From the NCBI GenBank assembly GCA_004369045.1, contig ML213503.1:2134712-2198711 (forward strand): 64,000 nt of DNA, in the 5' to 3' direction. The notes under the pieces are model-generated. The model did no database searches. It worked only from the letters and a program-made list of their open reading frames with translations, and was not told the origin of the DNA. The DNA comes from Heliocybe sulcata. Its lineage: Eukaryota > Basidiomycota > Agaricomycetes > Gloeophyllales > Gloeophyllaceae. Shown here one piece after another: positions 35,083 through 47,342 of the stretch. Each line of letters begins with the position of its first letter. The stretch's first letter is position 1. Both the position numbers and the translations under genes were made by a program.

Positions 35083-35683
35083 GGGCTGGCAAAAGGTAGT
35101 AGATTGACCAGATAGATTAGGTTTTTACTGGAGTCTACTCCAGTTCAAGAAAGCCGAGCTGCCAGCTGCATGCGTAACGACAACTGCAATGAATGCATCG
35201 AGGATATTGCGGCGCGTGGCCACAACGTGGTCAGGACATATATATATATTACAACATCTGCGATAACCTGCGATAACTCTTGCACCTCTCCATCACCGAG
35301 CGGACTGCTGTCCTCCACGCGACCCTCAACCCTCATCTGTCCAGTGATACTAGTTACTCTAGCACTATAAGCTGGTGAGTCTGCGGGCTTAGAGCATTTT
35401 CAACGACGTCCCAAGCGGCAGAGACGCGCCTGTCACGACTGGCGGTCTGGTTGCATCATTTCCGAGCTCGCCTGGGCAGACCGGCAACTCTGCGCTCATC
35501 TTTGCCACCACGCATGTGCGCAAGCATTTCCGCGTAAATTTCCCAGTTTGGGATTGACGTGCTCTGACCTGTTTCTTCCGGCCTCCCAGTAACCTCTTGC
35601 TGAACACGTACGTGGGAGGCGTTGCCGTCAGTGCTAACGGAGATCGTCAAGCTTTGATATGTAGCAGGATTGCAGTACATCAC
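35083..35683. other. Intergenic region between the disordered-protein gene and the golgin
   Basis: About 600 bases: 3' side of the upstream minus-strand gene and promoter of the golgin. It contains a short TA dinucleotide run near 35240 and no convincing coding frame. Confidence 0.45.
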
Positions 35684-38600
35684 TCACGGTTGACTGCTAC
35701 TAGATGGCAAGCCCTGTCGATTATTGGGCGCCTCCGCGGAGAATTGGGCAAGCCTATCTTCCCGGGCGAAAGCCTCATTGAACGAAGCCTCAAGTTCGTC
35801 CTCAGTAATTCCACCAGCCTGCAAGTCTGATCAAAAAGAGTAAACCAGGTCAAGATAAAGAAACTCACCGTCTCGGACATCCTGCGAGCTCCATCCTCAT
35901 CATATGAGGACTCAAAGGTCTGAATAGTCTGACCTTCGAGTTGATCGGTAGCTCGCGTTACTTCCTTCTCGGAAAGGCGATATTCCGAGGAAGGAGTAAC
36001 TTGTGCGGCTGATGTGTACTCGAAAGTTCCGGACGCACCTGGACCGGTCAAAGTTCCAACAGGTACGTTCGTTCTGTTGCTTGTGGTTGCATGCCTAGAT
36101 GAACCTACTCTTCCTAGAGTGTGCTCGGTCAGGCCCGCTGGTTCCGACGATGATCCGGCTGTTGAAACTGCTTCAGCTGATGACGATGGCCCCGCCTCCT
36201 GCGGCTGACGATAGTCCTCGTCGTCAGTCAGGCTCCAATCCACCTGTTGCTCTTCCTCGACAGGATCAATCGCCCTCTGTTTCCCTTTAGACTTGCTAGA
36301 TCGCCAATCCACGGATGGATAACCAGTCGGAACAGAGCCGGCGAGCTCAGAGAATGTTGAGGAACAACTTGCAACTTCGGTCGCAATGGACGGCTGCACC
36401 ACCCAAGGTTGGGAAGCTTGCTCAGTGATTGAAGAAGATATTGAACCAGTCCCATACGTAGTTGCAGCAACCGCTGAAGAGCTACTTCCTGCCGCTGACT
36501 CCAGTGGATCCATAACGCCATCGTGTAGCGTTTGGGATTGTTCGCCTGTGTTCTCCCAGGAACTGAACCGCCCCGCCGGCTCTGCTGGAAGCATAACTGC
36601 ATCGGGTATGGCCTGAGGCTGCGCATTGGTGTGCGGCCAGAAGGCTGACTGGCTCGGTGCAACCGGCATGTCTGTAGTCTCAAACACTGAAAAGACTTCT
36701 GGCAGCTCGTGTTCTTCGGGATGCATATCATGATCGGTGGGCATATCAACTGTATTTGCAGCAGTCTCCAGTCGAATGGTTGTCTCTGCTGCCAGGTTTC
36801 TATGCTCGTTTGAAGCTGACAGAGACATTACGTGGTCGGTCGCCTCTTGAAGCCCCTCGGCTACTTGCTCCCAGCCTATCGCGTCTCTCGCTGTCACCGG
36901 CATGTCCTTGATAGCACTAGTTGCTGCAGAATGGCCTTGCTCCTGGGATACTGGTGGAGACACAACCTGGTCTGCAGTGGCGTGAACCTGCCCGGCTGCC
37001 TCGCTCCCAGCAGTCTCGCTTAATATCATCGGCGCATCTACAGCTTCAACTACCGCGGTGTTGTTTCCCGCTGAGTGCGCTTGAGTCTGATCCTCAATGC
37101 TGTCGATGCCTGCTGAAGCGCTCAGTTGCATGTCCGTGTCGGTAACCACAATCTTCGGCAGTAATGACGGTCCTATTGAAGCAACGATCGGGTACGGGAG
37201 ACCTTGAAGCTGTGGAATGGCGTTTTCCGCAACTGATGTGGTGGGCCAGAATCGAGAGGGTGAAGAGGGGGTTGGGTTTGCGGATGCCTGAATGTGGTTC
37301 TCAGTTTCTGCGGTGACTGTCGCAGTCGCGATGGCAAGAACGTTTTGGAAATCCAGGGCTGGTGGAGGGGGTGTGAGAGCAGTGACGCGTTCTTGGACCG
37401 CGCCGTCACCCCTTGGCGCAGGGATAGAATACTGCTTGGGTTCTAGAGCTGGCGACAACGTCAGTCTGGCTGGAGGGATTGCTGCAGAATTGGACCGCCG
37501 ACGACATACCTTGTGAAGTTAAAGAAGATGCTGTACCATTGGGCCCTATGGCTTCGTCTGCGCTGTCCTGGGCCAATGACGGCGGGGGCGCTGGTGTAGG
37601 CGAAGTTCTGGTCAGACTAGCCCGTGACTGGATGGGTGCATGGCCTAGAGACCGTGCCCCTACGACAGGTTCTGAACATGGTGTCGGAAGAGGTACTGTG
37701 GAATATTCTGGCGATGGCGACGGTATTGGCGGGCTGGCCGGTAGTGGGATGGATGCAGGATCTACGGAAGATGACCGCGGTTTCACTGAAGTTGGAGCGG
37801 ACGTGGATATTGCTGGGCTTTTCCCAGTCGGAAGGCGAACGGTATACCCAGCTCGAGGTATCTTCGCAGACTTCCGTACAGCCGAAGTCGGCTGAGGTCC
37901 AACCCACGATCGAGCTGAGGATTTGTCCGCCTCAGTCACGCAGGGCGTCCGCTGGGACTCGGGAGTTGGTGACCGTCTCATAATACTAGCTTGTGGAAGC
38001 CGAACCACAAGCGGCTCTGTAGGGGGCGTTGCCTGTAACTCACGGCTGGACAAAATCTCCGCAGACGCAATCGAGGCATCGTCGGGGTTCATGTGCTCCT
38101 TTGTCCCCGCCTCCGCAGCCAGCGAAGGAACATCTGGATCAGCTGGTATGTTCAGTTTGCCGACAATATTTTGCTGTTCTGGTCCTTTGGCTGGTATCGA
38201 AGCTGGTGAGGATGACGAGGTGCCGGCTGTCTTCTGATACTGACTTCCGTCTTGGGCAGTACAGATAGCAACCTGTGAATTGGTCTCTCTTGGCCCTGAC
38301 CGGTCTCCAGTCGGCGAGGCCCCGCTGGTCTCGCCCTGGGAAGTGCTCGACGTTGCTAATCCAGTCGCTCTGTGAGGCGGGACAACATCATCTGGAGGTG
38401 GCGTTGGTAAGGAGCGCCTGCTGTCCGTCTTCTGCGGCTTGGGTGCAGCAGTTGACTCCCGCGAACCTCGTTGCAGCGATAAGAAATAATTGGAGGATGT
38501 CGTCTGTTGCCTTGAGACATGCAGCGTAGGTGGTGCTTTTAGATTGGGTATCGTCTCATCATTCACGCCATCCATGGGGTAGTCTTCGTCAAGCTGTGCC

Positions 38601-39370
38601 CCGATCTCTCCGGGTCCCTGCACGATGTCCACAATCATCATATCTTCGTCAGGCATGTTTGCATCTGTCATATCCACGTCGTCTATCGACATCTTCGTGC
38701 TGCTCCTTTTGCGTGGCGCGACCAGGATCGGAGGTGTCGCTTCGGTATGGCGTATCTGGTTCGAGGCTGATGTGCTGATGGTTGTGGAGGACGCTTCGCT
38801 TGGTCTTGGAACATTGTTGTTCTGCTGAGCCGATGGCGATGACTCCGTATTCAGTCGTTGCGCTGCGAGCGGAGGAGCGGTTGTGGTCTGCACGTCGGCT
38901 GACAGGGCTCGATGTCCGAAGAGTAGGTCGGCGTTCTGAACAAGTGTTTGCCTTGGGGTGGAACGCGGCAGCGTCGATGCAGGCTCTGGTGGTGGGCGCG
39001 ACACGGCTGGAGCCGCCGTAACGTTCTTCGTCTTCTGAGCGGGGGCAAGTGTTTTGATGAGATCCTGAGGTGGCGATTCGGAGACGTTGTGCCCCTGACG
39101 CGACCCCTGGGTGGTAGGCCCCACAGGAACCACCTTCTTGTTTGTATCTGAGGTCTTTGATTTTGGCCGCACGTGCTCGACTGTGGATGCCTCGAGTATT
39201 GCCTTCGGAGGCCGTTCTGGCGTCGGCGAGAATCTATCCAGCTCCCGTATCCGTTCCATTCTGATAGCGGGTGATCCGGCCATCTTCTTGGGCGGGGTGG
39301 CACCGGATCTCCAGCCTGGTTCCACTTTATTAGCTCTACAGGGAGGAGATTGCATGCAGAAGCTCACCAT
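35684..39370 (-). CDS. Very long intrinsically disordered protein of unknown function
   Basis: No known domain recognised. Two long exons are joined by a phase-1 intron: about 37500-39370 ends NGTASSLTSQ, and after a TCGCCAG acceptor the next reads ALEPKQYSIPAPRGDG. A second intron near 35.87 kb uses acceptor CTTGCAG and leads to AGGITEDELEASFNEAF and LAQFSAEAPNNRQG, then the stop at 35684. The product is about 1190 aa, dominated by Ser, Thr, Pro, Ala and Gln. A strongly acidic, Met-rich patch (MSIDDVDMTDANMPDEDMM) occurs near residue 240, next to basic RKRSSTK. Several SP/TP sites (SPTPESQRTP, PIPSPSPEYS) suggest proline-directed phosphorylation. A nuclear role is possible but is inference. 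The first ATG overlaps a possible donor (ATG|GTGAGC), so the true start could lie in a separate upstream exon. Confidence 0.65.
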
Positions 39371-39451
39371 AATTCCTAGGCAAAGAATGCACGATCCTAC
39401 TGGATGGACAAAGGCGAGTCAATAACGGACACCTGCCTTGATGCAAATCGC

Positions 39452-40224
39452 TCACGTGGGACTAAGTTCAACGTCGTAAAGCAAGGTCTTGCCCTTCTCA
39501 GGAAGTGGTGACGGGTGTTTCTTCTTAGTCGGATTTGGTAGGTCTGGGCCTGAAGGTGTGGCATTGTCAGCGGTCGGAGTGTGGCCCAGATGTCGTGTGG
39601 CGTACCTTGCCTCGTAGGCGACCCAGTCCGACTTGACGCCACACGCGGCGGCTCAGTCCTTTTGCTCCCATTCATGAGCGTAGCAGCAGTTCCAGCGATA
39701 GCTAACCAGGTCATATAACGGCTCGGCGGATGTCCGGCGATCATATGGCCTAGCTCGGTTACGGCCACCAGCACGACGACGGCGACGCCACTCGGCAGGT
39801 GGGTGGTCGATTCTTTGAAACTTTCGAATGCGATCTGACCGCGTTGAATCATAATGTCATGCGGCTTGGGGTAGGGCTCGCCGTTTGGCAGAGTCCTGTC
39901 GCGAGCGTCGGGGAAAATGTAGTGGTTGGTATACCAGGCCCGGCATTTGTGCAAGGGACCAAGGCGGAGTGGGGTGGTCACTAACGTCTGCAGCGCGTTG
40001 AAGATGCTCCAGATCAAGCACGCCAAAACCATCCAGAAGACAGGTAATAATAGGACCAGGTCTAAGGGGTCGAGGTTTGCGAGGACGACGGGTATGTGGC
40101 GTGCACCGGAGGTCGCGATGAGGAGGCAGAAGGCTTGAGGAAACAAGAAGTTGATCACTTCGAGCAAAGTGATAATGATATTGAGCCAGAAGGGAACCGC
40201 AGAGAGGGTCGCTACGGGGGACAT
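39452..40224 (-). CDS. Small multi-pass membrane protein of unknown function
   Basis: Two exons (39606-40224 and 39452-39549) sum to 239 codons (238 aa). The segments WLNIIITLLEVINFLFPQAF, DLVLLLPVFWMVLACLIWSIF and GVAVVVLVAVTELGHMIAG are hydrophobic, and MTWLAIAGTAATLM is a possible fourth. Between helices 2 and 3 is a hydrophilic stretch with YTNHYIFPDARDRTLPNGEP. The C-terminus is basic and short (PDLPNPTKKKHPSPLPEKG, then DVELSPT and stop). No family name can be given. It is about 80 bases upstream of the start of the disordered-protein gene on the same strand. Confidence 0.7.
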
Positions 40225-40730
40225 AGTGGTGGTATGGTGAGGGAGATTGCAAGTTGTCTAGAAGTGGCATGCGAGATGAAAGGATCCCTAGGCGCCTACC
40301 TCGGAGGCTTTACTGATAAAAGGGACACAGCATTTTGGCTTCTTTTGTCCGTCGATCACTTGTCTCGGATGCCTGCTAAATCACCTTCATTATACCCGCC
40401 TGTGAGAGGTCGTTCGGCGAGTGCCACACGGTCGACAATACTACCCATAGTGCCTGCTTTCAATGGTACGAGCTGCTACATAGGTCGTTGTAAGGAGTAA
40501 AGAGGCGAGCCTTGACCGGAAGCTGCATTGCTCGCAACCGAGACCCTTTGTTCCAGCGCGGGAACGGTTTCGGGTGGGACGGCCTCGGCAAACAAATCGA
40601 CATTCCAATCTAGTCGCCACCGTTCAGATCCTTCACTTGATTATCGATGATGACGGGACGAGCATTACGATACACGGAGTGTGATACATACATGCAAGAC
40701 GATAAGTAGGTGTAGAGTACAAAGAGAATA
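40225..40730. other. Intergenic region between PEX14 and the membrane protein gene
   Basis: About 500 bases with no coding or RNA feature that I can support. It holds the promoter of the minus-strand membrane protein and the 3' end of PEX14. Confidence 0.45.
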
Positions 40731-41848
40731 TCATGACGCAAGAGTATCGGGCTCCTTGCCTTTGCCATTGATGCTAGGTTCCGAAGACGAGCCGCCATCA
40801 TGAAGGGCGGGAGGTGTTGAGGCAGTTGAGGCACTGGGACCGGGGGCTAACTGCCACGCAGGGATAGTGGGTTTGCCTGCGAGCGAAGGTAGAGGCGTCG
40901 CAGGCGTACTCGAGAAGCTAGGTCCTCGACTTAATAACAACGCCTTTAGCGACTTGAGCTCCTGCTGAAGCTCGCCCAATGACTGCTGCTGCGTCTCCTT
41001 GTTGCGGTCAATCATCTGTGATGATTTAGGTCAGAGATGAAACCTAGACATTCTAACAGCCTCTCTCACTTTCGGCAACATTTCACGGATGTTCTGGACT
41101 TCATCACGGATCCCCCGCATTTCATCCTTTGCTTTGGATTGTGCGACCTCGATATCCTGCACCATAGCGTTCACCTTGTCGGTCGTCCGTGAGACCTCGG
41201 TCTTCGTCTCCTCCATACCGGCTCGCACAGCAGCGGTTTCGGCCTGAATCTCCTTCAGCATTACTTCAGCCGAATCAAAAGCCGCCTGCAGTTCGTCTCG
41301 ATCTTGTTCGTATGCTGTTGAACTTGGAGGCCGCAGGTGTGGGAGGAGGTATTTCTATCACGTGATATCAGCGCTGGTGGCCTGTAGAGCGGAGGGCTAT
41401 GTAATACCCGGAATAAAGCAACAGCACCGTAGGCAATGGTACCGGACACAACAGCAGTTATCTGCAACCAAGTCAGAGCAGATGCAGATGCATAGAATTG
41501 CGACTTACAAAGTAGTCTCTCCAGTCCCATTGCGGCGTGGGTGGCGGGTAAACGGGGTACGGTGTTGGGCCGTAGACAGGGTATTGCGTTTGATATCTTT
41601 GCATATAAGAGCCCGCAGCACTTGAGTTAGCTGCAGCTTGTCTCATGGCATCCTCGATCTCCGGATTTGTTAGGCCCTTTGCCTCCAAGAACTGGATACG
41701 CTGAGCAAGCGGCGAGCTCTGAGTCTAAGCATCTGGTACATTATTATGCAGAGAACCGACAACAGTTGTTAGCAGGAGGATATACCTTGGGATCAGAGAG
41801 AAACGCGACAGCATTACGGACAAGTTCCTGTCTATCGGGTGTGGACAT
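40731..41848 (-). CDS. PEX14: Peroxisomal membrane protein PEX14
   Basis: Docking and pore component for the PTS1 receptor PEX5 at the peroxisome membrane. The start at 41848 gives MSTPDRQELVRNAVAFLSD. After an intron come SSPLAQRIQFLEAKGLTNPE and IEDAMRQAAA, together the three-helix PEX14 N-terminal domain that binds the WxxxF motifs of PEX5 and PEX19. A Tyr/Pro-rich linker (YPVYGPTPYPVYPPPTPQWD) leads to one membrane helix (FITAVVSGTIAYGAVALF). A coiled coil follows (MLKEIQAETAAVRAGMEETK, AKDEMRGIRDEVQNIREMLP, KETQQQSLGELQQELKSLKA). The tail is Ser/Pro-rich and ends GKGKEPDTLAS. Five or so short introns interrupt it. The family's usual domain order is complete. Confidence 0.92.
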
Positions 41849-41987
41849 GATCGTGAATAGCCCGTTGTAGTTGTCGTACATTAGTCCTAACCTTAGCCGA
41901 AGGAGGTTATGCCGCGGCGTTCCCACGATCACAGTTTTTCTTAGCCGCTACGCGCGCCGGGGTGAGGAGCCTCTTCTGCCAACCAAC

Positions 41988-43935
41988 ATGTTCCGTTCGC
42001 AGCTGGCGTCCGTGAACGCCGTGGCGCGTAGGTTCCAAAGCTCGCTAGGTTTGTCGGCGCACGCGACTGATACGACGAGGCTGACTGCTGACAATCACGG
42101 CCTCCAGCGTTCGCATCATGCTCGCGGCGCTCGCTGCCTTCGTCCCAGATTGCGTCGACAAGCCAGACGCCTTTCAGCTGGGGTATAGTCGATTTCATTC
42201 TCTGCACGATGACATCCATCTGAGACAACACATCAGTTTCCCGGCGTACGTATGCTGAGGAGGCCTCCCAGAAGTTCTCTAGGGCGAAGCCTCATGTGAA
42301 CATCGGAACCATTGGTAGGAGCAATGCTAGGCATCGCCTGACTGTGGATCTGACATTCTCGTGTTCAGGACATGTCGATCATGGAAAGACGACGCTAACA
42401 GCTGCCATCACCAAGGTCCTCGCAGAAAAGGGTGGTGCCAAGTTCACGGACTACGCACAAATCGATAGGGCACCTGAGGAGAGGGCCCGCGGTATCACTA
42501 TTAACTCGGCACACGTGGAATACCAGACGGACTCGCGGCATTATGGTCACATTGATTGTCCTGGACACGCTGATTGTGAGTGGATGTCTAGTCTTTATTG
42601 GGGCTCTCCTAATGTCTCGCAGACATCAAGAACATGATTACTGGTGCTGCACAAATGGACGGTGCTATCATTGTCGTCTCTGCAACGGACGGTCAGATGC
42701 CTCAGACTCGGGAACACTTGCTCCTTGCTCGTCAAGTCGGAATCAAGAAGCTCGTCGTCTTCATCAACAAGATTGATCAAGTTGACGACAAGGAAATGCT
42801 GGAACTGGTAGAAATGGAAATGCGCGATCTCCTTTCGACGTACAACTTCGAGGGTGACCACACCCCTATTATCATGGGCTCTGCTTTGGCTGCTCTGGAA
42901 GGTCGGGACGCTGAGATCGGTGCCGAGAAGATCAGTGAATTGGTTCAGGCTTGCGATGACTGGATCGAGATCCCTCCCCGTACGTCGATCCTTGCCCCTT
43001 TGATATCACGGTCGGACTGAAGCCATATGTAGGTGATCTTGAGAAGCCTTTCCTCTTGCCTATTGAAGGTAATGCGCCTTTGTCCACATATCCACGAGAT
43101 ACTAATGCCCCTTGCAGATGTTTTCTCCATCTCTGGTCGTGGAACTGTCTGCACTGGCCGTGTACGTTGCTCCTATATTCGCCGATAGTCTGTGGATTGA
43201 CAAAGCAACTCAGGTTGAGCGTGGTATTATCAACAAGGGTGACGAAGTCGAGATCCTCGGTCTCGGCGAGAAGATCAAGACGATCGTTACCGGCATAGGT
43301 GAGGCCCATCTATGCCTCTTCAGTTGTGTACTCTAACTGGTCTGCAGAGATGTTCCATAAGGAGCTCGACCGTGGTGAGGCTGGTGACAACATGGGTTGC
43401 TTGGTCCGTGGTATCAAGCGCGAGCAGCTCCATCGCGGTATGGTTATCATCAAGCCCGGCTCCATGCAGTCGGTCAAGAAGTTCCAGGCTCAGATCTACG
43501 TCAGTGATTGCTTCCTTGCTTGCGGCCTGCTTTTGATATGGTATCTTTCCTAGGTCCTGACCAAGGATGAGGGCGGTCGTTATACGCCCTTTGTACAAAA
43601 TTACAGGCCCCAGCTCTTCTTGCGCACATCTGACATCACTGTGGCTCTGAAGTTCCCCGAGGGCACCCCTGACGCTGAGGAAAAGATGGTGATTGCTCTT
43701 TCTCTGATATTTGGAAGAAGATGTGTTTGACGCTCTTGTGCCAGATCATGCCCGGTGACAACGTTGAGATGGTCCTCGAACTTGTCCACGATGTTGCTGC
43801 TGAAGTTGGCTCCCGATTCACCCTACGTGAGGGTAACAAGACCAGTACGTACTGCTTTGCATCTGACGTTATCTGCAAGTTGACAACCCTCTAGTCGGCA
43901 CTGGTATCGTCACCAAAATTCTCGAGACTGCGTAA
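41988..43935 (+). CDS. TUF1: Mitochondrial elongation factor Tu
   Basis: GTPase that brings aminoacyl-tRNA to the mitochondrial ribosome. Eleven exons: 41988-42048, 42237-42314, 42369-42575, 42623-42979, 43033-43068, 43118-43161, 43214-43298, 43348-43499, 43554-43688, 43745-43844 and 43895-43935. They sum to 432 codons (431 aa). A short presequence ([20 protein letters not shown]) precedes [20 protein letters not shown]. All GTPase motifs are present: GHVDHGKT (P-loop, split by intron 2), [12 protein letters not shown] (switch I), DCPGHAD (switch II) and FINKIDQ, with [10 protein letters not shown] near the guanine-base loop. Domains 2 and 3 follow, with [25 protein letters not shown] and [15 protein letters not shown], ending [10 protein letters not shown]. 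Intron 1 is 188 nt, unusually long here. Ten introns in a gene of bacterial origin are typical of basidiomycetes. Confidence 0.96.
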
Positions 43936-44335
43936 GAGCTAGTGTGAGAAGTTAATCTATACTGCACTAGATGCTATTGCTCTGTACATATACATCCCCG
44001 CTCCGCATGCACATCCTGCAGAATGACTTGCACCGCAGCGGGTCCAAGACGGAGATCCGGAGGTAGCGGCTTTTAGACATACCTCTCCGTAATAACATGA
44101 GGTCCTGCGCGCCTCGATTCCCTAGGCGGAATAGATACTAATTACTCCTTGACCATTCCTTCACGGGATATCCGGATGTAATGGGTTGCGCTTTTACGTC
44201 GCTTACGTTGAAGTTGCTCTGGACTCTTCGAAAATGAGCCCCTCTCCAACCTTGCCCTGCTTTTGGGATCGGCGAGGAGACTCATCTGAGCCCCTTTAAA
44301 CTCTAACGCTCTCTTCCTCCCCGCGTGGTCACAAG
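43936..44335. other. Intergenic region between TUF1 and the glycine cleavage H gene
   Basis: About 400 bases with the TUF1 3' end and the promoter of the next gene. A minus-strand frame of 95 codons (44142-44429) runs antisense into the next gene and is not supported. Confidence 0.45.
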
Positions 44336-45075
44336 ATGCTCTCCGTTCTACGACACGCGTCTCGGGCAAGGTCCCTCCATCCCGTTTCGATTGCACGGAC
44401 CACTGTCGGACGGGCACCAGTGACGCCATTTATCCGGACGCTCATCAGTATGTCTGGCTTGTACTGCAAATGTTCCCGTTCCTGATGGACTAGTGCAGCC
44501 AAGCGCTATACGGAGGCCCACGAGCTCATCGCTTTTGACGACGCTACGAAGCTTGGCACGGTCTATATCACGGACTATGCGCAGTCGAGTCTCGGAGATG
44601 TTGTCTTTGTAGAACTGGCGAAGGTGGGCGAGACGGTTGAGCAGGGCGGTGAGTTGAGGTGCATAACGTTCCAGACGTCTGACTAAGCGGTCTTGCAGAC
44701 AACATTGGGGCTGTAGAGAGCGTTAAGGCAGCCTCGGACATCGTTGAGTGCCCATAGCTTTCTGCATATTCGTGGTCTTACGGTGCCGTGTCTGTAGTAC
44801 GCGCCCGTGTCTGGTACGGTCAAGGAGATTAATGAGGAGCTGAACTCGCAGCCCGGCCTTCTGAACAAGTCTCCTGAGAATGATGGTATGATCTTTCTCC
44901 TTATACCCGAGGCTGTATTGAAGTTGAATTTGATCAGGCTGGCTTTGCAAGATCGAGTTGTCAGACCCTTCACAAGTACGCCCGTCTTTTTCGCCTCGTT
45001 TCCCCTGCTCATTTGCACGTCCAGGTCGAATCCCTGATGACGGAGGAGAAATATGTCGAGCACTGTAAATCATGA
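44336..45075 (+). CDS. GCV3: Glycine cleavage system H protein, mitochondrial
   Basis: Lipoyl carrier that shuttles the aminomethyl group between the P, T and L proteins of the glycine decarboxylase complex in the matrix. Six exons (44336-44447, 44499-44648, 44699-44742, 44798-44885, 44938-44975 and 45025-45075) sum to 161 codons (160 aa). The presequence is MLSVLRHASRARSLHPVSIA. The mature part begins near KRYTEAHELIAFDD. Then come LGTVYITDYAQSSLGDVVFV, DNIGAVESVKAASDIYAPVS (the lipoylated Lys is the one in ESVKAASD), GTVKEINEELNSQPGLLNKS and GWLCKIELSDPSQ. The end is a short helix, VESLMTEEKYVEHCKS. All conserved H-protein blocks are present. Confidence 0.96.
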
Positions 45076-45298
45076 ATGCATGCCCGGAGTTCGAAGTTCA
45101 ACCGGTGTGGTGGATAGGGACAGCAGCATCAACTGCTGTTGGATTGTCGAGTGACTCTAAATTACATAGACTTGTCTAGGGAATGACAGCCCTTGACCCC
45201 GCGTACATGTACTGCAGCGCAATCCATGCCTAATGCTTGATTCCGACCAACGGAGGCGGGGATACTGTCGGGGGCACAAGATGACTAGGCCTGCCTGA

Positions 45299-45757
45299 TC
45301 ATGACGATGCTGGTGGTGGTGTGTCCGGCTTGTATTCGAACGGCTCGCCGCGCTCCTCCATTCTCCGGCGTGCCTCCTTCAGAGCCCACGTTTGTATACT
45401 GGATATTACATTTCGAGAAATTAGAACAGTGAGAGACTCGTGAGGATCGAGGTCACGCACCTGGTGTCCGGCTTGTAGTATAATAATACCGCGGCTACAG
45501 CCATCGAACCGTATATCCCAACATACCAGATATTCTCCCAAGGCTCCTTCACGCGCTTCTCTCCAGGTTTTAGAGGCTGCGCGCGCGACCATTTGTTAGC
45601 GAACTCCACTCTCGATGGTTGTATATGTGCATACCTTCTCGCCGAAGAGGTGACCAGAGGGCTCGTTATAATGAGGGGCGCCGTGCGAGGCGTATCGTGA
45701 GCTAGTGATACATCGAGGGGCTCTGGCCCTTGATGAGCGAGCGGCTTGAGACAGCAT
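45299..45757 (-). CDS. NADH:ubiquinone oxidoreductase ESSS subunit (NDUFB11-like)
   Basis: Accessory single-helix subunit of respiratory complex I in the mitochondrial inner membrane. The start at 45757 gives the presequence-like MLSQAARSSRARAPRCITSS, then HGAPHYNEPSGHLFGEK. After an intron come PLKPGEKRVKEPWENIWYV and a membrane helix (GIYGSMAVAAVLLYY) followed by KPDT. After a second intron the last exon has SIQTWALKEARRRMEERGEP and ends EYKPDTPPPASS. The order NEPSG-HLFGE, then EPWENIW-x-x-helix, matches the ESSS family. About 115 aa when spliced. A longer upstream frame exists, but the first helix-free basic leader favours the start used here. Confidence 0.85.
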
Positions 45758-45951
45758 AGAGGAGAGTTCGCGTAGCGTTCTGAGTGCTGTTGTAGACGTC
45801 TTTAATGCGGTGTCGAACCGGAGACGCAGGTGTAAAGTACTAAATACGGACAAAGCCGGATTGTGTGGCACCAGTGGGACCTCGAGTTGCTGCAGGCTGC
45901 CTCGTCGTTAGCTAGGATCTGCTATCACTATATTCCCACCGGCAGAGATTT

Positions 45952-46929
45952 CTATCCACTAGTTATAGCTTTCGATAAAATTTCGTAATCACAGTCCACC
46001 ACGTCCTCTTCATCCTCCCATGCATCACCCCCACTGTCCGCTGTTTCGCCGCAGGTCTTGCTTTGACCCGGCTCTCCGCTCTCCTGAAATGACTTCACGT
46101 GGCTCTCAAATGCGGGTGAACTAGGATCAAGGACGAAGCTGGGCGTATTATTGAACATATGATCGGAGCGTCGAAGCGGACCTGTACACTTACCCTTGTG
46201 ATTCATAGAAGTTCCGCGCAGCGGTATTGGCTGAGACAGTAAATTAAGCAAACAAAGGGAATCTAATATGAGAGCAAATACCTTTTAGGACGGTCAGCAT
46301 TACCTTCTCCATTTGCCACCACCGTCCTATAGTAAAAACTTGCTGCATCAAGAATTTCCCGAGTCCATGTCCTTGTTCTGATTTGGACACTTGTAGCTCA
46401 TAGCTACTAATAATCAGAAGCCGGAACGCGCCTAGAAACCTGGGATTACTGACCAATAGAGGACATTCTCGCCTTCCTCATCTTCGAAACGAAACCCAGC
46501 ATACGCAACGAGTGAACGCCTGCCGTTCATGTCTTGTCCGTCGGAGTCGTCGTCATGCTCACTATGAGGCCTGTGTAGCAAGACATAGCGGGCAAGCGGA
46601 TGGAACATCTCATCACGCTTGGCAGGAGGGTCCCATCCGAAGACAGAGTTCACGTATCTGCATAAATGGACGCATGAAAATTCAGCGGAAGGGAAGCAGT
46701 ACGGATGTGCCACACACAAACCCTTCATGTTGTCCTCGAAGATTTGCCACACATCTTCACGTTCAACAGCGGAGAGTCGCGGGCCTGTAGACACTTTGCA
46801 CGAGAACCTGCCAGACAGTCTGAATACCTTCTGACATATGAATAGGCTAAGTACGTACGTTATTCCTTCATGCAGTGTGGTCGAAGGAATGGCGTCCGCG
46901 ATTTCTGATGCTGTAGCCTGAGATGCCAT
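45952..46929 (-). CDS. NAA40: N-alpha-acetyltransferase 40 (NatD; histone H4/H2A N-terminal acetyltransferase)
   Basis: GNAT enzyme that in known cases acetylates the N-terminal Ser of histones H4 and H2A. The start at 46929 gives MASQATASEIADAIPSTTLH. Later exons carry GPRLSAVEREDVWQIFEDNM and YVNSVFGWDPPAKRDEMFHP. Then come SLVAYAGFRFEDEEGENVLY and YELQVSKSEQGHGLGKFLMQ, which contains the acetyl-CoA loop (Q/R-x-x-G-x-G/A) as EQGHGLG. IGRWWQMEKVMLTVLK and NTAARNFYESQG complete the GNAT core, and the C-terminus ends VVDCDYEILSKAITSG. In NAA40 a YEILSK end is also conserved. About five introns. It is head-to-head with the ADCK gene. Confidence 0.8.
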
Positions 46930-47342
46930 ATACGTTAGTCGATATATACTGGGATGAATATTGGAAGCGAATTTGTGCGGACCCTGTTCGCCCTTCGAAG
47001 AGCTCGAGAGGACATGATAAAGTGGCGTCAAGTATATCTCTGCCACTCTCGAAACACGATTTTCCGGTAAACTTCTCCTGAGAAGACAGTGCACTGAAGC
47101 TGGAAGAGCAGGCGGGACCAAATGAAGTTGGGAGCCACAGGAGCTTTGTCGACCAATGGAGGCGCTTCGATCGCCTGGCCTTTGTACGTAAGCATTAAGC
47201 CACATCGCGCGAAGCTAACGCGTCAGTGTCCGGCAGACACATCTGCACCCATGCTCATCTGTCCAGATCCGCTCTCCTCGCATATTCATGTGCTGGCTGA
47301 TGACTGACCTAGAGTATCCTATTATTTCTTGACTTTACTCTA
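46930..47342. promoter_or_regulatory. Shared divergent promoter of NAA40 and the ADCK-type gene
   Basis: The two genes start 414 bases apart and point away from each other, so this interval must hold both promoters unless 5' UTR exons lie elsewhere. No specific motif is claimed. Confidence 0.5.
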
